The notes under the pieces were generated by a model. That model saw nothing but the letters and a program-made list of their open reading frames with translations, was not told the DNA's origin and searched no databases. Positions 1 through 7,991 of a stretch of DNA of 39,614 nt are shown here, in pieces. Numbering within the stretch: the stretch's first letter is position 1; each line of letters starts with the position of its first letter. Both the position numbers and the translations under genes were made by a program. Location: positions 1-39,614 of the forward strand of contig JAEUUO010000024.1 in assembly GCA_016787575.1 (NCBI GenBank). Reading direction: 5' to 3'. The DNA is from Saprospiraceae bacterium (lineage in GTDB: Bacteria > Bacteroidota > Bacteroidia > Chitinophagales > Saprospiraceae).

Positions 1-74
1 ATGCTTATCCCTTCTAGGCTACGATTTACAACCTCAAGCTTGAATTGCCTGTCATAACTTCTTCTGATTTTCAT
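1..74 (-). CDS. IS3-family transposase OrfA, N-terminal fragment cut by window edge
   Basis: Reading the reverse strand from the ATG at 72-74 gives 24 open codons that run off the window. The product contains RRSYDRQFKLEVVNRS, which is the typical start of the small helix-turn-helix protein (OrfA, HTH_Tnp_1/IS911-like) of IS3-family insertion sequences. OrfA binds the element's ends and is normally followed by OrfB, the DDE integrase, through a -1 frameshift; both would lie left of the window. About 40 bp upstream of this ATG, at 115-139, is a sequence resembling an IS3/IS150-type terminal inverted repeat. Only 24 residues are visible, so the family call rests on the start motif and the nearby end sequence. 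Confidence 0.6.
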   Translation of the reverse strand, partial: MKIRRSYDRQFKLEVVNRSLEGIS

Positions 75-139
75 AATTATAAAAATACTGGTTTATGACC
101 AAAGACTTAACTTATTGTCCGGCTTTTTGAGTAGGTCCA
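1..139 (-). mobile_element. End of an IS3/IS150-like insertion sequence
   Basis: This segment contains the start of OrfA (1-74) and its leader. It ends at 139 with a sequence that, on the reverse strand, begins TGGACCTACTCAAAAAGCC and continues GGACAA (139 down to 115). That resembles IS150-group ends (TG.. CC AAAAAG ..GGACA). The boundary has independent support: identity between two copies of a dispersed repeat (140-264 and 329-453) begins at exactly 140, as expected if the element was inserted into the first copy. The other end and the target-site duplication lie outside the window. Confidence 0.6.
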
Positions 140-264
140 GAGAATTCTGCAATCCTGCAATGATTAAAAATTTCAATCTTTTTAATCCAATAATCCTGTA
201 AACCCTGATTCAGACAAAGGGAGGAAAGTCTATAGAAAGGAAGCCTTTAGGGAAATGCTGCAAT
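140..264. repeat. CTGCAATG repeat, copy 1 (125-bp near-perfect direct repeat)
   Basis: This stretch matches 329-453 over 125 bp with one visible difference (C versus T near 203/392). It starts at gagaattctgcaatcctgca and ends in an AAATGCTGCAAT motif. Its left edge coincides with the IS end at 139, so the original repeat probably continued leftward before the insertion. It is non-coding. Pieces of the same repeat occur at 1733-1925, 20257-20306, 20890-21240 and 27280-27385. Confidence 0.85.
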
Positions 265-328
265 GCTGCAATCATGTATAATGCTGCAATGGAAGGAAGT
301 CTATAGAAAGGAAGTCTGTAGTCTTTAG

Positions 329-453
329 GAGAATTCTGCAATCCTGCAATGATTAAAAATTTCAATCTTTTTAATCCAATAATCCTGTAAATCCTGATTC
401 AGACAAAGGGAGGAAAGTCTATAGAAAGGAAGCCTTTAGGGAAATGCTGCAAT
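329..453. repeat. CTGCAATG repeat, copy 2 (125-bp near-perfect direct repeat)
   Basis: This is the second copy of the 140-264 repeat, offset by 189 bp. It is preceded by GGAAGTCTGTAGTCTTTAG (310-328), a block that also occurs at 1747-1768 and, with variation, at other repeat sites. The 65 bp between the two copies (265-328) hold further CTGCAAT and GTCTATAGAAAGGAAG blocks, so the whole 140-460 region is a repeat cluster. No gene is seen between here and the promoter at 655. Confidence 0.85.
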
Positions 454-654
454 CTTGCAATGGTTTAATTTTCTAATCAAAAAATGCTTAAATTTTTAAA
501 ATAACATACGTTTATTCAAACGCTAACAACCACTTACTGACTGCATATTGTTGATCAACAATGATATTAAATTTAAAAATATTATCAGATGGACTTTGTT
601 TCTGAAAATTTTGGTAACAAAATAATTAAGCACTCAATGATATAATTTCTCTAA

Positions 655-687
655 TTGCTAAAGGATTCTGAAGTTAAACTAACTTTG
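655..687 (+). promoter_or_regulatory. Bacteroidota-type promoter for the oxidoreductase gene
   Basis: TAACTTTG at 680-687 fits the Bacteroidota -7 consensus TAnnTTTG exactly. A TTG at 655-657 sits 22 bp upstream as a -33 element. The coding start at 760 lies about 70 bp downstream. Confidence 0.5.
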
Positions 688-759
688 ATTTTTATAAAAG
701 GGATTTAGCTTATCATTTGAAATCTTTTAATCGTATCTGAATTCTTTAAAATCTAATCA

Positions 760-1728
760 ATGAAAGCAATTGTATATAAAAAATATGGACCTCCAGAAGT
801 TGCCCAATTAATGGACGTACCAAAACCATTGATGAAAGACAATGAATTATTGGTTAAAGTTTATACATCTACTGTTAATCGAACAGATGCAGGATTTCGG
901 AGTGCAGAATATTTTATTTCGCGATTTTGGTCAGGAATATTTCAACCAAAAATTCAAATTCTGGGTTGTGAATTTGCGGGGATAGTTGAAGAACTAGGGC
1001 CTGATGTAACAACATTTAAGAAAGGAGATAAAGTTTTTGGTTTTAATGATAAATCTTTTGGTGGTCATGGAGAGTATTTAAGCATAGCAGAAATGGATGC
1101 TGTTAGCACGATTCCAATAGACTTCAATTTTGATGAAGCTGCAGCCATTACAGAAGGCGCACATTATGCATTGGTAAATATTAGATCAGCAAAAGTTCAA
1201 GCTGGACAAAATGTTTTAGTTTATGGTGCAACAGGTGCCATTGGTTCAGCGGCTGTTCAATTATTGAAACATTTTGGGGCCAATGTAACTGCAGTATGCA
1301 ATACAAAAAACCTTGGCTTAGTAAAATCTTTAGGAGCTGATATAGTTATTGATTATCAAACAGAGGATTTTACCAGGACTGAAAAAAGATTTGAATTTAT
1401 TTTTGATGCCGTTGGTAAGAGTTCATTTGGACAGTGCAAACCATTACTAAAAAACAAAGGAATCTATATTTCAACCGAATTAGGCAAAAATGGCGAAAAT
1501 ATTTTTTATGCACTTACTACTCCACTTTGGGGTGGCAAGAAACTTTTATTTCCAATTCCAAGCATTACTAAAGAGGATGTACTATTTTTAAAAGAGCTCG
1601 TTCAGAAAGGTGAATTCAAGCCCGTAATTGATAGGCAATACAAAATGGATCAAATTGTTGAAGCTTATAAATATGTAGAATCTGGACAAAAGACAGGTAA
1701 TGTTTTATTAAAAATTGTTGAAGCTTAA
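760..1728 (+). CDS. Zinc-less medium-chain dehydrogenase/reductase (quinone oxidoreductase-like)
   Basis: This 322-residue protein belongs to the MDR superfamily, QOR/zeta-crystallin branch. Such enzymes are cytoplasmic and reduce quinones or enones with NAD(P)H. It has the GroES-like N-terminal domain (about 1-130, with GCEFAGIVEELG). A Rossmann domain follows, with the nucleotide loop VYGATGAIGSAAVQ around 154-167. The Cys/His set of zinc alcohol dehydrogenases is not apparent, which favours the zinc-less reductase class. The length is normal for the family. The ATG start has a consensus promoter about 70 bp upstream. It is a single-gene unit flanked by repeat-rich non-coding DNA. The substrate cannot be inferred. 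Confidence 0.85.
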   Translation: MKAIVYKKYGPPEVAQLMDVPKPLMKDNELLVKVYTSTVNRTDAGFRSAEYFISRFWSGIFQPKIQILGCEFAGIVEELGPDVTTFKKGDKVFGFNDKSFGGHGEYLSIAEMDAVSTIPIDFNFDEAAAITEGAHYALVNIRSAKVQAGQNVLVYGATGAIGSAAVQLLKHFGANVTAVCNTKNLGLVKSLGADIVIDYQTEDFTRTEKRFEFIFDAVGKSSFGQCKPLLKNKGIYISTELGKNGENIFYALTTPLWGGKKLLFPIPSITKEDVLFLKELVQKGEFKPVIDRQYKMDQIVEAYKYVESGQKTGNVLLKIVEA

Positions 1729-1732
1729 TATA

Positions 1733-1925
1733 TAAAGTCTATAGAAAGGAAGTCTGTAGTCTTTAGGAGAATTCTGCAATCTCTTTAATCCAATAATCTT
1801 GAAAATACCCTCCCACCTGAGCCGAATAATTTCAAATAATGAATAATCATCAGTCGGATCGGGCAGGCTGATTCAAACAAAAGGAGGGAAGTATATGACA
1901 AAGAAGTCTGTAGTCTTTAGTATTG
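1733..1925. repeat. CTGCAATG-family repeat with a GC-richer insert
   Basis: This non-coding stretch begins with GTCTATAGAAAGGAAGTCTG and GTCTTTAGGAGAATTCTGCA, as at 300-340. It continues with the CTTTAATCCAATAATC block seen at 178 and 367, and ends with a CTGATTCAAACAAAAGGAGG block and AAGTCTGTAGTCTTTAG. Relative to copies 1 and 2 it carries an extra segment of about 60 bp (about 1799-1865) ending CGGATCGGGCAGG, similar to the segment ending CGGATCGGGCGGG at 21051-21062. No ORF of note lies inside. Confidence 0.75.
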
Positions 1926-1975
1926 AAAAATTACCTCTTAACCTCATTTCATCTTTGCCACTTTATTTACAAAAA

Positions 1976-2006
1976 AAAATCTGTTCGTTTGGGACGAACA
2001 GATTTT
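1976..2006 (-). terminator. Rho-independent terminator of the metalloprotease gene
   Basis: This is a perfect 13-bp stem, AAAATCTGTTCGT (1976-1988) paired with ACGAACAGATTTT (1994-2006), around a 5-nt loop. On the reverse strand it is followed by a run of T (complement of the A run at 1971-1979). It lies about 40 bp past the stop codon of the reverse-strand gene ending at 2044. Confidence 0.9.
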
Positions 2007-2043
2007 CAGAAATGAGATAAAAAAATCCCTGTTTAAAATCTGA

Positions 2044-4650
2044 TTATTCAAGTTTCATCATCTTACGATAATAACTTTCATTGGATGATTTTATTTGAAT
2101 GAGATACGTTGAAGGAACTAAATTTCCTGTTTCGATTTTAAATGTATTTCGGCCCTGAACAGCCTCCATAGACTCTTCTTTGATTAAGCGTCCAAGAGGA
2201 TCGATAATTAAAAATTGTACTTTCTGATCCACATTTGCATTAAATTCTAAATTGAAATTGTTTGAAAATGGATTTGGATACAAAGAAATTTCATCAATTA
2301 CTTTTTGAGTATTGTTTGGATTGATTGAAGTTCCTGCTGCTTTGATGTTTACAGAATAATCTTCAACTTCTCCATAAGGGAAGGTTTGGCAGTAGCTTGG
2401 ATAACCACCATATTTTACAGAAACACGCATACGCACTTTTGCAGTAGCCGCTCCACTTGGAATCGTAATATTCGAACTCAATAAATTTAAACTGCTGGAA
2501 GCAACAGATACAACTTGTTCGCCGGCATCAGCAAACGAATTGTTGTTGTTAAAATCTATCCAGACTCTCCAGTATAAAGTGCCTGAAGCTCCAGTTGATC
2601 CAGCTTGATAATTAATTGTGTAAGTTGAACCTTTACTAACATCAGTACTTAATGCAGTTGCATCATAATACCCACCATCTTTTCCGGAATTGCGATCAAT
2701 ACTTCCAAGATTAACGCGTTTCACCCATTCATAATTTGAATTATTGCCTCTGGATGTACAATACCCACTGCTAGATTGAGTTACAAAAGTAACAGTGTTG
2801 CTGAAAGCACTGGTTGAACCGGAACAAACTGCCTGAACCCTAACATCGTAGCTGGTTGCAGGTGACATTCCTGATAAGTTAACACTGGTGCTGGTAAAAT
2901 TTGATTGACTCCAGGTCGGACTAGATGTCAATTTATATTGAAAGTTGTAGGAAACTGCTCCAGAAACTGCATTCCAGGAAGCTGTAGCTGTTGTTTGTGT
3001 AATGTTGGTAACTGCCAATCCAGTTGGAGTTCCACAACCACTGCTGCTGGTAGTGAAATTTACAGTTGAACTGTAATTTGAAGAACCTGAAGCACAAGTG
3101 GCTTTAACGCGTGTATTGTAAAGTGTATTTGCAGTCAGACCGGTCATGTTGTAATTGGTTGAACTGGTGTTTGCTGTTGTCCAGGTAGTTCCTGCATTTG
3201 TTTTGTATTCAAACGTATAGGATGTTGCACCGGAGACAGCGTTCCAATTTCCGGTTGCAGTTGTTTGAGTAATATTTGTAATATTTAATCCAGTTGGCGC
3301 ATTACAACCACCGCCACCGCCACAGCTGGTTCCAAGGCAGGTTGCAGCTGCAACTTCAGCGCGGATTTTATTTCCAGGTTGTGTACCAAATCCATTATTG
3401 AAATTAATTCCATATCCAGTAAGATGACAATAACTCATAATCGTTCCACCATTTGTTGGGGCTGGACCTTTTGCACAATTCCCTTCCGGAGTATAACAAT
3501 TATCTAGAGCGCCTCCGGTCCATCCGCACCAATGCGTGTGATTTGAACCAAGATTGTGACCCATCTCGTGAGTCATAACTTCTACAGTCCAGCTATACGT
3601 AGGTACATTTGAATAGGATGCATAAATATTGCTGTATGCATATTTGTATGTCGAACATAAAACATCCAACCATGCAATTCCTCCAATGTTATTTCCGCCT
3701 AAAGCTGCTAGATGTGCGATGTCTCCATTAAATGTTGAGCGAGCACTTCTAAATTGCGTTAACGCAGTATAAGAATCTGTTTTGCTGTAACCATCTTGGC
3801 TAGTCCAAACAAATACTTCAGAAATAGCAGTATTGATGCTTTCATTTGCATACAGTGTAGCTAGATTATTAAATACAGCTGTAATCCAATCAACCGTTTG
3901 AGTCGTGCTGCTCCCTTTATTTAAATACAAAGCGTAATCACATTCAACATATACACGAACACAATCACCTGCTGCTTGAATGCCTCTTTGTTCAATTGGT
4001 TTGGTAATAGTGTTTGCATCATCTGTCAAACATTCATAATTAAATGATTGCTTAATATCGCGATCATAAAATAAGATCATTTGACCAGGAGTATCTTTAT
4101 TTGGTTGGATTACCAAATTGCCATAATCATCAGAAATACTTCCGATAATTTGGTTTTCAAAAATACTGATGGATGCCATAGTTCCTTCTTCACGACCTTG
4201 AATGATGCCGCGGTAATAAACACCCTGCTTATAATTATAAGGTAGTTTTTGCTGATCTGATGTAAAAACATGAAATCCTTCTGCCAGAATATTCACCCGA
4301 ACCAAATCCAACTTTATAATTTCCTGTGAATTGGTTGGGATTACCAGCGTCAGTTGTTCAGGTCTATTTAAAAGGAGTTTTTGCGTTTCTGTTTGAAGTA
4401 CATCCAATAGCTGGTACTTGCCGTCCAGACTGGTTTTAAAATGAGTTTCCGAGCTATTGCTCAGGCGAAGGGGTTGTGTGCTTTGAAATACCCCAACGGA
4501 ATTGCGGGCTTCAGTTACCTGAAGAGCCACTTTAGAGTACTTACTTAAGTCCTTAAATTGAACTTTTAATTCAGGAACTTGCTGTGCGATTAGCTCGAAA
4601 CTGAATACGAGGCATAACAATGCCCAAAAATGGTTTTTTAAGAGATGCAT
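2044..4650 (-). CDS. Secreted reprolysin-like zinc metalloprotease with FnIII, GEVED and T9SS sorting domains
   Basis: This 868-residue cargo protein starts with a Sec signal peptide (about 1-23, ending ELIAQ). The propeptide-like region runs to about 225. The metzincin catalytic domain covers about 228-440, with the zinc motif HEMGHNLGSNH at 361-371 and the Met-turn GGTIMSYCH at 401-409, as in M12B/reprolysin-like peptidases. Two fibronectin type III domains follow (about 452-534 and 543-624), each containing TNITQTTAT. Next come a GEVED domain (about 636-768, with GEVEDY at 760-765) and a T9SS type A sorting domain (about 788-868, YPNPF at 791-795). It is predicted to be exported by Sec and the type IX system and then released or surface-anchored. 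It has its own promoter (4721-4750) and terminator (1976-2006). Confidence 0.92.
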   Translation of the reverse strand: MHLLKNHFWALLCLVFSFELIAQQVPELKVQFKDLSKYSKVALQVTEARNSVGVFQSTQPLRLSNSSETHFKTSLDGKYQLLDVLQTETQKLLLNRPEQLTLVIPTNSQEIIKLDLVRVNILAEGFHVFTSDQQKLPYNYKQGVYYRGIIQGREEGTMASISIFENQIIGSISDDYGNLVIQPNKDTPGQMILFYDRDIKQSFNYECLTDDANTITKPIEQRGIQAAGDCVRVYVECDYALYLNKGSSTTQTVDWITAVFNNLATLYANESINTAISEVFVWTSQDGYSKTDSYTALTQFRSARSTFNGDIAHLAALGGNNIGGIAWLDVLCSTYKYAYSNIYASYSNVPTYSWTVEVMTHEMGHNLGSNHTHWCGWTGGALDNCYTPEGNCAKGPAPTNGGTIMSYCHLTGYGINFNNGFGTQPGNKIRAEVAAATCLGTSCGGGGGCNAPTGLNITNITQTTATGNWNAVSGATSYTFEYKTNAGTTWTTANTSSTNYNMTGLTANTLYNTRVKATCASGSSNYSSTVNFTTSSSGCGTPTGLAVTNITQTTATASWNAVSGAVSYNFQYKLTSSPTWSQSNFTSTSVNLSGMSPATSYDVRVQAVCSGSTSAFSNTVTFVTQSSSGYCTSRGNNSNYEWVKRVNLGSIDRNSGKDGGYYDATALSTDVSKGSTYTINYQAGSTGASGTLYWRVWIDFNNNNSFADAGEQVVSVASSSLNLLSSNITIPSGAATAKVRMRVSVKYGGYPSYCQTFPYGEVEDYSVNIKAAGTSINPNNTQKVIDEISLYPNPFSNNFNLEFNANVDQKVQFLIIDPLGRLIKEESMEAVQGRNTFKIETGNLVPSTYLIQIKSSNESYYRKMMKLE

Positions 4651-4720
4651 TAGCGGTATATTTAAAGATGTATTAATCTGAACCTAAAAACGGGACGGAT
4701 ATGTGAGGGGAAGAATAAGG

Positions 4721-4750
4721 CAAAAGTACGAGTAGTTTTTCAATTGTCAA
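4721..4750 (-). promoter_or_regulatory. Bacteroidota-type promoter of the metalloprotease gene
   Basis: On the reverse strand, TTG (4750-4748) is followed after exactly 19 bp by TACTTTTG (4728-4721). This matches the Bacteroidota -33/-7 promoter signature (TTG ... TAnnTTTG). It lies about 70 bp upstream of the start codon at 4650. The -33 element touches the first of two palindromes at 4750-4789. Confidence 0.75.
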
Positions 4751-4789
4751 TCAGGGTAAACCCTGATTTTTATCAGGGTAAACCCTGAT
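4750..4789. promoter_or_regulatory. Two tandem palindromes, possible operator pair
   Basis: The palindrome ATCAGGGTAAACCCTGAT occurs at 4750-4767 and again at 4772-4789, a 22-bp centre-to-centre spacing (about two helical turns). They sit directly upstream of the -33 element of the reverse-strand metalloprotease promoter, and the first overlaps it by one base. Position, exact repetition and helical phasing suggest binding sites for a dimeric regulator. An alternative is a pair of weak hairpin terminators reading forward, since a T run follows at 4789-4794, but no forward gene ends here. Nothing further was seen in 4795-4950. Confidence 0.5.
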
Positions 4790-4950
4790 TTTTTGTTAAT
4801 TTTTGTCATTTTTTTACATTTTAAAATTATTATGTGTAAAAGATTATGATTCAATAAGCTGTACAATATTCTTCCATCATATGCTATTCAGTCCTATGTA
4901 TAAAACTTAGACTGTCTATTATAAGTATAACCAGATATGTGTAATATGTT

Positions 4951-5172
4951 TTATTTAGGGCATTCTCCCGGTTTGAATTTATAAATACCAGAACATTGCG
5001 CTGAGCATGCATTTGGATAGGTTTTTAAGTTGCATCCGCAAACTGGATTGTAATCCATCGTACAAATGCAATCTGCTTTAATTTGCTCTTTACAGATTGG
5101 GGCATTTATAGAACAAGAATTAAATAAGCTAAGAAATATTACGTAGCTTAATATATTTGACTTGTTTTTCAT
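4951..5172 (-). CDS. Small lipoprotein with a Kazal-type protease-inhibitor domain
   Basis: This 73-residue protein has a lipoprotein signal peptide with lipobox LFNSC (lipidated Cys20). The mature part is a Kazal-like domain: CIC (35-37), PVCGC (43-47), KTYPNACSAQC (50-60) and C71, matching the C..C-PVCG-TY.N.C...C-GEC pattern. Kazal domains bind and inhibit serine proteases in a substrate-like manner; bacterial versions are common but little characterised. It would be anchored in the outer or inner membrane. It lies upstream of the metalloprotease gene on the same strand, 300 bp away and beyond that gene's own promoter, so co-transcription is unlikely. The target is unknown. Confidence 0.8.
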   Translation of the reverse strand: MKNKSNILSYVIFLSLFNSCSINAPICKEQIKADCICTMDYNPVCGCNLKTYPNACSAQCSGIYKFKPGECPK

Positions 5173-5317
5173 ACCAATATTTAAGTATTAAACGCATTAA
5201 ACGCAGAATTTGCATTTTAAATTTTCTTATTTTGTTGCAAACCAAAACATAAAATGTTTTTTTAATTTTTATAAATTGAAAAGCACAACGTATTAAATCC
5301 GATACTGAAAATCTAAA

Positions 5318-5557
5318 ATGGAGAAAAAACTAGAATACAGCACCAATGAAATTACGATTATTTGGAAACCGGATCTATGCATGCATTCAGGTATTTGTGT
5401 ACGCATGTTACCTGCTGTTTATCATCCAAAAGAAAAGCCATGGATAAATGCAATGAATGCAGATACCGAAGCCCTGGTGAATCAAATTAATTGTTGTCCC
5501 AGTGGTGCATTGAGTTATCGGTTGAATCCTCTTTTTGAATCAGATAAAATCATTTAA
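5318..5557 (+). CDS. Small divergent 4Fe-4S ferredoxin-like protein (Fer4_19 family)
   Basis: This 79-residue cytoplasmic protein shows the Fer4_19 (YjdI-like, formerly DUF1271) pattern: WKPDLCMHSGICVRMLPAVY with C21 and C27, then NCCPSGALSYR with C59 and C60. These cysteines probably ligate one iron-sulfur cluster. The family often neighbours small acetyltransferases, and here a GNAT gene is two genes downstream. The stop is 20 bp before the DinB gene, and the same-strand run continues through DinB and GNAT, so an operon is likely. The physiological partner is not known. Confidence 0.85.
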   Translation: MEKKLEYSTNEITIIWKPDLCMHSGICVRMLPAVYHPKEKPWINAMNADTEALVNQINCCPSGALSYRLNPLFESDKII

Positions 5558-5577
5558 TTAAAATAATAATTTTCAAT

Positions 5578-6090
5578 ATGCAAAGACCACAAGCAAATGA
5601 ACATAGAGACTATTTTTTGAAATATATTCAACTCGTTCCGGAAGGTGATATCATTCAATTAACTAAAAAAAATACTGAAATTACTTGTGATCAATTTAGA
5701 AACTTTCAGGGAGAACGTGAGAATTACAGATACGCTCCTGAAAAATGGACGGTGAAAGAAATGTTATTGCATATTATTGATACCGAACGCGTAATGGCGT
5801 ATAGGGCTTTGGTTGCTGCTCGCGGGGATGCTAAGTCTCCCTTACCAAGTGTTGATGAGAATTTGTATGCTGCAAATGCAGATGTAAGTTCAAGAAGCCT
5901 TGAAAATATTTTAGAAGAATTTAAAGCCGTCCGTGAAAGCAATTTGAAATTTTTTGAAACGGTTTCTGAGGAGGCCAGCATGTTTATTGCAGATGGTCCG
6001 GTTTCAGCAAGAGCAATTGCTTATATTTTATTGGGTCATACAATGCATCATTTAAATATTTTGAACGAACGCTACATAGCTTTGAAATAA
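5578..6090 (+). CDS. DinB-like four-helix-bundle protein
   Basis: This 170-residue protein is all-helical and carries the DinB metal-binding triad: His65 in KEMLLHIIDTERV, plus His154 and His158 in GHTMHHLNIL. DinB/YfiT-type proteins bind Zn or Ni and include thiol transferases (bacillithiol or mycothiol S-transferases) and many members of unknown activity. The length is typical. It is flanked by the small ferredoxin (20-bp gap) and the acetyltransferase (4-bp gap), so the three are probably co-transcribed. The substrate is unknown. Confidence 0.85.
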   Translation: MQRPQANEHRDYFLKYIQLVPEGDIIQLTKKNTEITCDQFRNFQGERENYRYAPEKWTVKEMLLHIIDTERVMAYRALVAARGDAKSPLPSVDENLYAANADVSSRSLENILEEFKAVRESNLKFFETVSEEASMFIADGPVSARAIAYILLGHTMHHLNILNERYIALK

Positions 6091-6094
6091 AAAA

Positions 6095-6658
6095 ATGCTT
6101 GAGCTCAATTTTTATCCATTTCCTGAATTAGAATCTGAGCGATTGATTTTCAGGAGAATTTTGAAAAGAGATGCAGCAGCCATTCATGCCTTGCGATCCA
6201 ATCCGCTTGTTATGAAATACATTGACAGACCCTTTACCACCAGCGAAAAAGATGGATTGGAACTTATAAAAAAAATAGATGATTCTTTACTGCTCAACGA
6301 AGGCATTTCTTGGGGTATAACGATAAAGCCAGCAGACGAAATTATCGGAACAATTGGATTTTGGCGTATTGATACTGCAAACCATAGAGGTGAAATTGGT
6401 TATATGCTTGCACCGGCTTATCAAAAACAAGGGATCATGAAAGAAACATTTAAAACTATTATACCTTATGGTTTTGACGGACTTAAATTGCACAGCATTG
6501 AAGCAAATGTCAATCCTGAAAACATAGCTTCCAAAACCTTATTGGAGCATCATGGATTTATTCAAGAAGCCTATTTCAGAGAAAATTATTTTTACAATGG
6601 GCAATTTTTAGATAGTTTAATATATTGTCTGTTGAAAGAAGATTTTCCAAGTCTTTAA
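6095..6658 (+). CDS. GNAT acetyltransferase, RimJ/RimL type
   Basis: This 187-residue protein belongs to the Acetyltransf_3 family, which transfers acetyl from acetyl-CoA to an amino group. Visible family features are the N-terminal ESERLIFRRILKRD strand, the EIGYMLAPAYQKQGIMKE acetyl-CoA segment (Q/R-x-x-G-x type loop), and the C-terminal ANVNPENIASKTLLEHHGF followed by a tyrosine-rich strand. RimJ/L relatives acetylate N-termini of ribosomal proteins, but many family members act on other substrates and this one cannot be assigned. It starts 4 bp after the DinB stop, indicating translational coupling. Confidence 0.88.
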   Translation: MLELNFYPFPELESERLIFRRILKRDAAAIHALRSNPLVMKYIDRPFTTSEKDGLELIKKIDDSLLLNEGISWGITIKPADEIIGTIGFWRIDTANHRGEIGYMLAPAYQKQGIMKETFKTIIPYGFDGLKLHSIEANVNPENIASKTLLEHHGFIQEAYFRENYFYNGQFLDSLIYCLLKEDFPSL

Positions 6659-6710
6659 ATTTCTAGTTTATAGATCGTGTACGATTTTTATCAAAGCAAA
6701 TCAAAATGTA

Positions 6711-7952
6711 ATGCAGCATCAAAAAAGTAAATTAAGAAGTATCCTGTTTAATATTCCGGTATTGGTAGCTGCATTGGGTTATTTTGTTGATATATACGAT
6801 TTGCAATTATTTAATATTATTGGAAAGGAGTCTTTAGAAAAGGGATTGCATTTATCTCCTGAAGACGTAATCCGGTATGATTATATATTATTTCTATGGC
6901 AGATGGGAGGCATGTTGTTGGGAGGTGTCGTATTTGGTATTTTAGGAGATAAACTCGGTAGAAAGTCCATTTTATTTTCATCAATACTCATCTATTCTTT
7001 AGCAAATATTGGAAATGCATTTGTTACCGATATTTATCAGTATCAATTTGTACGATTGATTGCTGGATTTGGATTGAGTGGTGAATTGGGAGCTGCCATC
7101 ACCTTAATTTCTGAAATTATTGATAAAGAAAACAGAGGATGGGGTACTATGATTGTAGTATCTGCAGGTGCGATGGGTGCTGTTGCGGGAAATCTAGTCG
7201 CAAAGCAATGGGATTGGCAAATTTCTTATATTGTAGGGGGTGTTTTAGGTTTGGTGTTATTAGTTTTTAGAATTGGAACGTTTGAAAGTGGCTTATTTGA
7301 AAAGCTTCGAGACGAAAAATATATCAAGAAGGGAAATTTTTTAATGTTGTTTCAAAAGCGAGAAATTTTCTTTAAATATTTAGCTTGTATTTTAGTGGGC
7401 TTACCGGTTTGGTTTGTAATTGGTATTCTTGTAAAGTTTTCTGCGAAGTTTGCGGCAACCATGCAAATTACTGATCCAATTTCAACCGGTGATGCAATTA
7501 TGTATTCTTATATCGGATTGTCTATTGGTGATTTTATTTCTGGATGGTTAAGTCAGGTGTGGCGAAGCAGGCGAAAAGTTATATTTACTTATTTATTCCT
7601 GACATTTCTATTGATGTTAATTTATTTGAATGTGAAGGGCATCAATGCGCAGCAATTTTATTTTTTAAGTTTTATGTTAGGGATTGCAACCGGATTTTGG
7701 GCACTTTTTGTTAGCGTAGCGGCCGAGCAATTTGGTACCAATATACGAGCGACTGTCACAACGACTGTTCCAAATTTTGTACGAGGAGCGGTGATTCCAA
7801 TAACACTTACTTTTAATTATTTAATGGGTCAATACAATATCACCTTGGCAAGTTGGATCGTAGGAATTTCTTGTTTACTATTAAGTGCATTATCAACCTG
7901 GTATTTAAAAGAGAGCTTTGCAAAGGATTTAAATTACTATGAGACCAATTAA
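6711..7952 (+). CDS. MFS transporter (metabolite/proton symporter-like)
   Basis: This 413-residue inner-membrane protein has about 12 predicted helices. The MFS motif A between TM2 and TM3 is clear (GILGDKLGRKS, about 76-86). An Asp lies in TM1 (AALGYFVDIYDLQ) and an Arg-rich TM4-5 region follows (RLIAGFGLSGELGAAI), as in the metabolite:H+ symporter (sugar-porter-like, KgtP/ShiA) branch. It may import a small organic acid or sugar, but substrate assignment is not possible. It begins 52 bp after the GNAT stop on the same strand, so co-transcription is possible but not shown. Confidence 0.88.
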   Translation: MQHQKSKLRSILFNIPVLVAALGYFVDIYDLQLFNIIGKESLEKGLHLSPEDVIRYDYILFLWQMGGMLLGGVVFGILGDKLGRKSILFSSILIYSLANIGNAFVTDIYQYQFVRLIAGFGLSGELGAAITLISEIIDKENRGWGTMIVVSAGAMGAVAGNLVAKQWDWQISYIVGGVLGLVLLVFRIGTFESGLFEKLRDEKYIKKGNFLMLFQKREIFFKYLACILVGLPVWFVIGILVKFSAKFAATMQITDPISTGDAIMYSYIGLSIGDFISGWLSQVWRSRRKVIFTYLFLTFLLMLIYLNVKGINAQQFYFLSFMLGIATGFWALFVSVAAEQFGTNIRATVTTTVPNFVRGAVIPITLTFNYLMGQYNITLASWIVGISCLLLSALSTWYLKESFAKDLNYYETN

Positions 7953-7991
7953 ATTATTAAAATAGAAAATCCACATTACTTACTTAACCAC

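Noticed and set aside
140..460. Possible CRISPR array from repeated CTGCAAT and GAAGTCTGTAG words
   Set aside because: Unit sizes and spacing are irregular, there are no unique spacers of constant length, and no cas genes are nearby.
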